NCBI GenBank assembly: GCA_002316225.1
Contig: DCDC01000046.1
Location: 1 to 7,456 of the forward strand
Source of the DNA: Firmicutes bacterium UBA1065
GTDB taxonomy: Bacteria; Bacillota; Clostridia; Tissierellales; Sedimentibacteraceae
Direction: 5' to 3'
Length of the DNA: 7,456 bases
In this document: positions 5,216 to 7,456 of the stretch, one piece after another
How the letters are laid out: every line of letters begins with the position of its first letter
How positions within the stretch are numbered: the first letter of the stretch is position 1
The notes under the pieces: generated by a model
What the model saw: only the letters and a program-made list of their open reading frames with translations
What the model was told of the DNA's origin: nothing
Databases searched by the model: none
Translations under genes and position numbers: made by a program

Positions 5216-7396
5216 ATGCTAGGCAATATTATTAATCAAATCGAATCATACAATCCAAATGCCGATCTGGATATTGTCGTTAAGGCATATAGTTTTGCTG
5301 AAATGGCACATTCAAATGCACAGACCAGGTTTTCGGGTGAAAGGTATTTCGTTCACCCTTATAATGTTGCGCTCATTTTGGCTGACTTGCATATGGATGT
5401 TCCAACTATATGCGCAGGTCTTTTGCATGATGTTGTTGAAGATACCGGTATAACCGTCGATGATATAAAAAAGGAATTCGGTGTCGAAATTGCCAACATG
5501 GTGGACGGGGTTACAAAATTAAGCAAGGTTAAGTACAGGAACAAGGAAGAACGCCAGGCCGAGTCCTTAAGAAAGATGATTGTGGCAATGTCAAAAGACA
5601 TAAGGGTGGTTATTATAAAATTAGCGGACCGCCTCCATAATATCAGGACCTTGCAGTACATGCCCAAGGAAAAACAATACCAGAAGGCCATGGAAACCAT
5701 AGAAATATATGCTCCTATCGCAAATCGCCTTGGTATGGCTTCCATTAAGTGGGAGCTGGAAGACTTAAGCTTAAAATACATTGATCCTGAAGGATATGAA
5801 GACTTAGTAAAAAAAGTTCAGGAAAAAAGCGAAAAGAGAAAGGGATATATATCCCATATTATAGAAATAATTAAAGAAAAGCTTGATGAGCAGAAGATGG
5901 CGGCAGATATAAAGGGCAGACCTAAGAGCTTATACAGCATCTATAAGAAAATGTACTACAAAAACAGGTCCTTTGAGGAAATCTATGATTTGATAGCCAT
6001 AAGAATCATAGTTGACAGCATCAAGGACTGTTACGGAGCCCTGGGTATAGTTCACACTCTTTGGAAACCGGTGCCCGGAAGATTCAAGGATTATATAGCA
6101 ATGCCCAAACCCAATATGTACCAATCCCTGCATACCACCGTTATAGGACCTGACGGGGAGCCCTTCGAAATACAGATAAGAACATTGGAAATGCACCAAA
6201 CAGCCGAATATGGTATCGCGGCCCACTGGAAATACAAGGAAGGCATAGATGAAACCACGAATTATGAGGAAAAATTAAACTGGTTGAGGCAGATGCTGGA
6301 ATGGCAGCAGGAGACAAAAGACCCTCAGGAATTTATGGAAGCCTTGAAAATTGACTTGTATACGGATGAAGTGTTCGTATTTACCCCCAAGGGTGAAGTA
6401 GTAAACCTGCCTACCGGGTCCACCCCCATCGATTTTGCCTACCGGGTCCATACCGCCGTAGGTAACAGGTGCGTGGGGGCAAAGATAAACGGGCGCATAG
6501 TACCCCTGGATACAAAGCTGAAAACAGGGGACCAGGTTGAAATACTGACATCCCAGTCAAGTGCCGGCCCAAGCAGGGACTGGCTGAAAATTGCCGCATC
6601 AAGCCAGGCTAAATCCAAAATCAGGAAGTTTTTCAAAGAAAGAGATAAAGAATTTAATGTTGAAAAGGGCAAGGAATTAATTGAAAGAGAAATCAAGAAG
6701 CAGGGCTACCAGGTAAGCGACCTGCTGAAGGATGAATATATTAAAATAGTAGCCGATAAATACAACAAGTTTACCGTAAGCAACCTCTATGCTGCAGTAG
6801 GCAGCGGGGGTATAACAGAAAACCAGATCGTAAACAGGCTTAAACTGATTTATCTTGAGAAGAACAAGGATAAGCTGGAGCTTGAGAAAATCGAAAGCCT
6901 TGAAAAGAGCCTGGAAACTAAAGTTCCAAGAAGAATAGAGAAGCATGCATCCGGTGTTATCATAAAGGGTATAGACAACATAAAAGTTCGTTTTTCAAAG
7001 TGCTGCAATCCCATACCGGGAGATGCCATAGTGGGTTATATCACCCGGGGCAGGGGAGTATCCATTCACAGGGCTGACTGTACCAACATTCATGACTTAA
7101 GTGATGCAGAGGGTCAGAGATTTATCGAGGTTCAGTGGGATACCCAGGAAAAAGCTACATTTTTAAGTGAACTTCAGATAAAAGCCCTGGACAGACCCAG
7201 GCTCCTGCAGGACATTACTTCCCTGTATGTAGATGCCAAGCTCAATGCCGTATCCCTTAATCTAAGAATAAATAAGGATAAAATAGCAATCGCCGATATA
7301 GGATTTGAAATAAACGACATAAAACAAATAGAAGACTTGATTAAAAAGATAAAAAGGCTGGACGGGGTCCTGGAAGTTTACAGAACCAAAAAGTGA
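5216..7396 (+). CDS. relA: Bifunctional (p)ppGpp synthetase/hydrolase (Rel/SpoT type)
   Basis: This long RelA-SpoT homologue of 726 residues makes and degrades the alarmone (p)ppGpp in response to starvation, acting at the ribosome. The HD hydrolase domain is intact: H47 (FVHP), H71-D72 with E75-D76 (HDVVEDT), and D138 (LADRLHN). The synthetase domain has GRPKSLYSIYKKM (234-246), IYDLIAIRI (256-264) and GRFKDYIAMPKPN (288-300). RFKD at 289-292 is the RXKD type typical of bifunctional Rel enzymes rather than monofunctional RelA. EIQIRT (318-323) and AEYGIAAHW (330-338) follow. The TGS domain spans about 385-445. The zinc-finger-like region has C596-C597, H618 and C622, and the ACT domain covers about 648-726. 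Length is normal and nothing is missing. The ATG at 5216 is preceded by AGGTGA and a purine-rich leader. The stop codon forms the first bases of a downstream repeat. Confidence 0.97.
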   Translation: MLGNIINQIESYNPNADLDIVVKAYSFAEMAHSNAQTRFSGERYFVHPYNVALILADLHMDVPTICAGLLHDVVEDTGITVDDIKKEFGVEIANMVDGVTKLSKVKYRNKEERQAESLRKMIVAMSKDIRVVIIKLADRLHNIRTLQYMPKEKQYQKAMETIEIYAPIANRLGMASIKWELEDLSLKYIDPEGYEDLVKKVQEKSEKRKGYISHIIEIIKEKLDEQKMAADIKGRPKSLYSIYKKMYYKNRSFEEIYDLIAIRIIVDSIKDCYGALGIVHTLWKPVPGRFKDYIAMPKPNMYQSLHTTVIGPDGEPFEIQIRTLEMHQTAEYGIAAHWKYKEGIDETTNYEEKLNWLRQMLEWQQETKDPQEFMEALKIDLYTDEVFVFTPKGEVVNLPTGSTPIDFAYRVHTAVGNRCVGAKINGRIVPLDTKLKTGDQVEILTSQSSAGPSRDWLKIAASSQAKSKIRKFFKERDKEFNVEKGKELIEREIKKQGYQVSDLLKDEYIKIVADKYNKFTVSNLYAAVGSGGITENQIVNRLKLIYLEKNKDKLELEKIESLEKSLETKVPRRIEKHASGVIIKGIDNIKVRFSKCCNPIPGDAIVGYITRGRGVSIHRADCTNIHDLSDAEGQRFIEVQWDTQEKATFLSELQIKALDRPRLLQDITSLYVDAKLNAVSLNLRINKDKIAIADIGFEINDIKQIEDLIKKIKRLDGVLEVYRTKK

Positions 7397-7456
7397 CCCC
7401 GGAGGGGTCATCCTGAGCGAAGCGAAGGATCCTCTGGGATTCTTCGGGCAAAGCCC
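7394..7456. repeat. Palindromic intergenic repeat at the rel 3' end, cut by the window edge
   Basis: The rel stop codon is the first three bases of TGACCCC (7394-7400), which pairs perfectly with GGGGTCA (7404-7410) around GGA. Next, ATCCT (7410-7414) pairs with AGGAT (7426-7430) around GAGCGAAGCGA, and GGGC/GCCC (7446-7449/7453-7456) forms a third short stem ending at the window edge. The core GTCATCCTGAGCGAAGCGA is, from memory, a very common dispersed repeat in many bacterial genomes (variants GTCATTCTGAGCGAAGCGAAG). No uridine run is present, so it is not an evident intrinsic terminator. The element probably continues beyond the window. Confidence 0.78.

Noticed and set aside
5359..5781. 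Reverse-strand 140-codon open frame inside rel
   Set aside because: It is antisense to the conserved HD hydrolase domain and encodes no recognisable protein, so it is a shadow of rel codon usage.
7394..7410. Intrinsic terminator of rel
   Set aside because: The 7-bp stem is GC-rich but is followed by TCCTGAGCG with no uridine run, and it is part of a dispersed-repeat-like sequence.

Overview
The window is AT-rich DNA from a Gram-positive, low-GC bacterium, almost certainly a member of the Clostridia. The strongest evidence is a complete SCIFF gene pair: a 45-residue six-cysteine precursor peptide and its radical SAM/SPASM maturase, which are near-universal in Clostridia and rare elsewhere. 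Strong AGGAGG-type ribosome binding sites, a bifunctional Rel-type (p)ppGpp enzyme and the gene order recJ-apt-rel agree. I do not assign a genus.

All genes lie on the + strand. Positions 56-421 encode a small four-helix membrane protein of the TIGR04086 type. An extended -10 promoter follows, then scfA (487-624), which is too short for most gene callers, and scfB (678-2015). A 186-base gap holds a structured inverted repeat and a probable promoter. The second group starts with a LapA-domain membrane/coiled-coil protein (2202-2744), which overlaps recJ (2716-4632). Then come apt (4649-5167) and relA/rel (5216-7396). The last 63 bases are a palindromic intergenic repeat that begins on the rel stop codon and runs off the window.

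Functionally there are two parts. The left part is RiPP biosynthesis: ScfB is expected to install a thioether crosslink in ScfA (ranthipeptide class), and the membrane protein is a conserved neighbour of unknown role. The right part is a housekeeping block for DNA repair (RecJ), purine salvage (Apt) and the stringent response (Rel), led by a membrane-anchored coiled-coil protein.

No wholly new system is evident. The most unusual features are non-coding. Two copies of a TGGGGACA/TGTCCCCA inverted-repeat element bracket scfB: one is a collapsed 21-base hairpin between precursor and maturase, the other a longer imperfect hairpin after the maturase. A second, unrelated repeat family sits at the rel 3' end. 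Other points are the absence of secD/secF between scfB and recJ (often present in relatives, from memory), a 14-residue periodic repeat in the LapA-domain protein, and two start codons that an automatic longest-ORF call would place too far upstream (scfB and apt).
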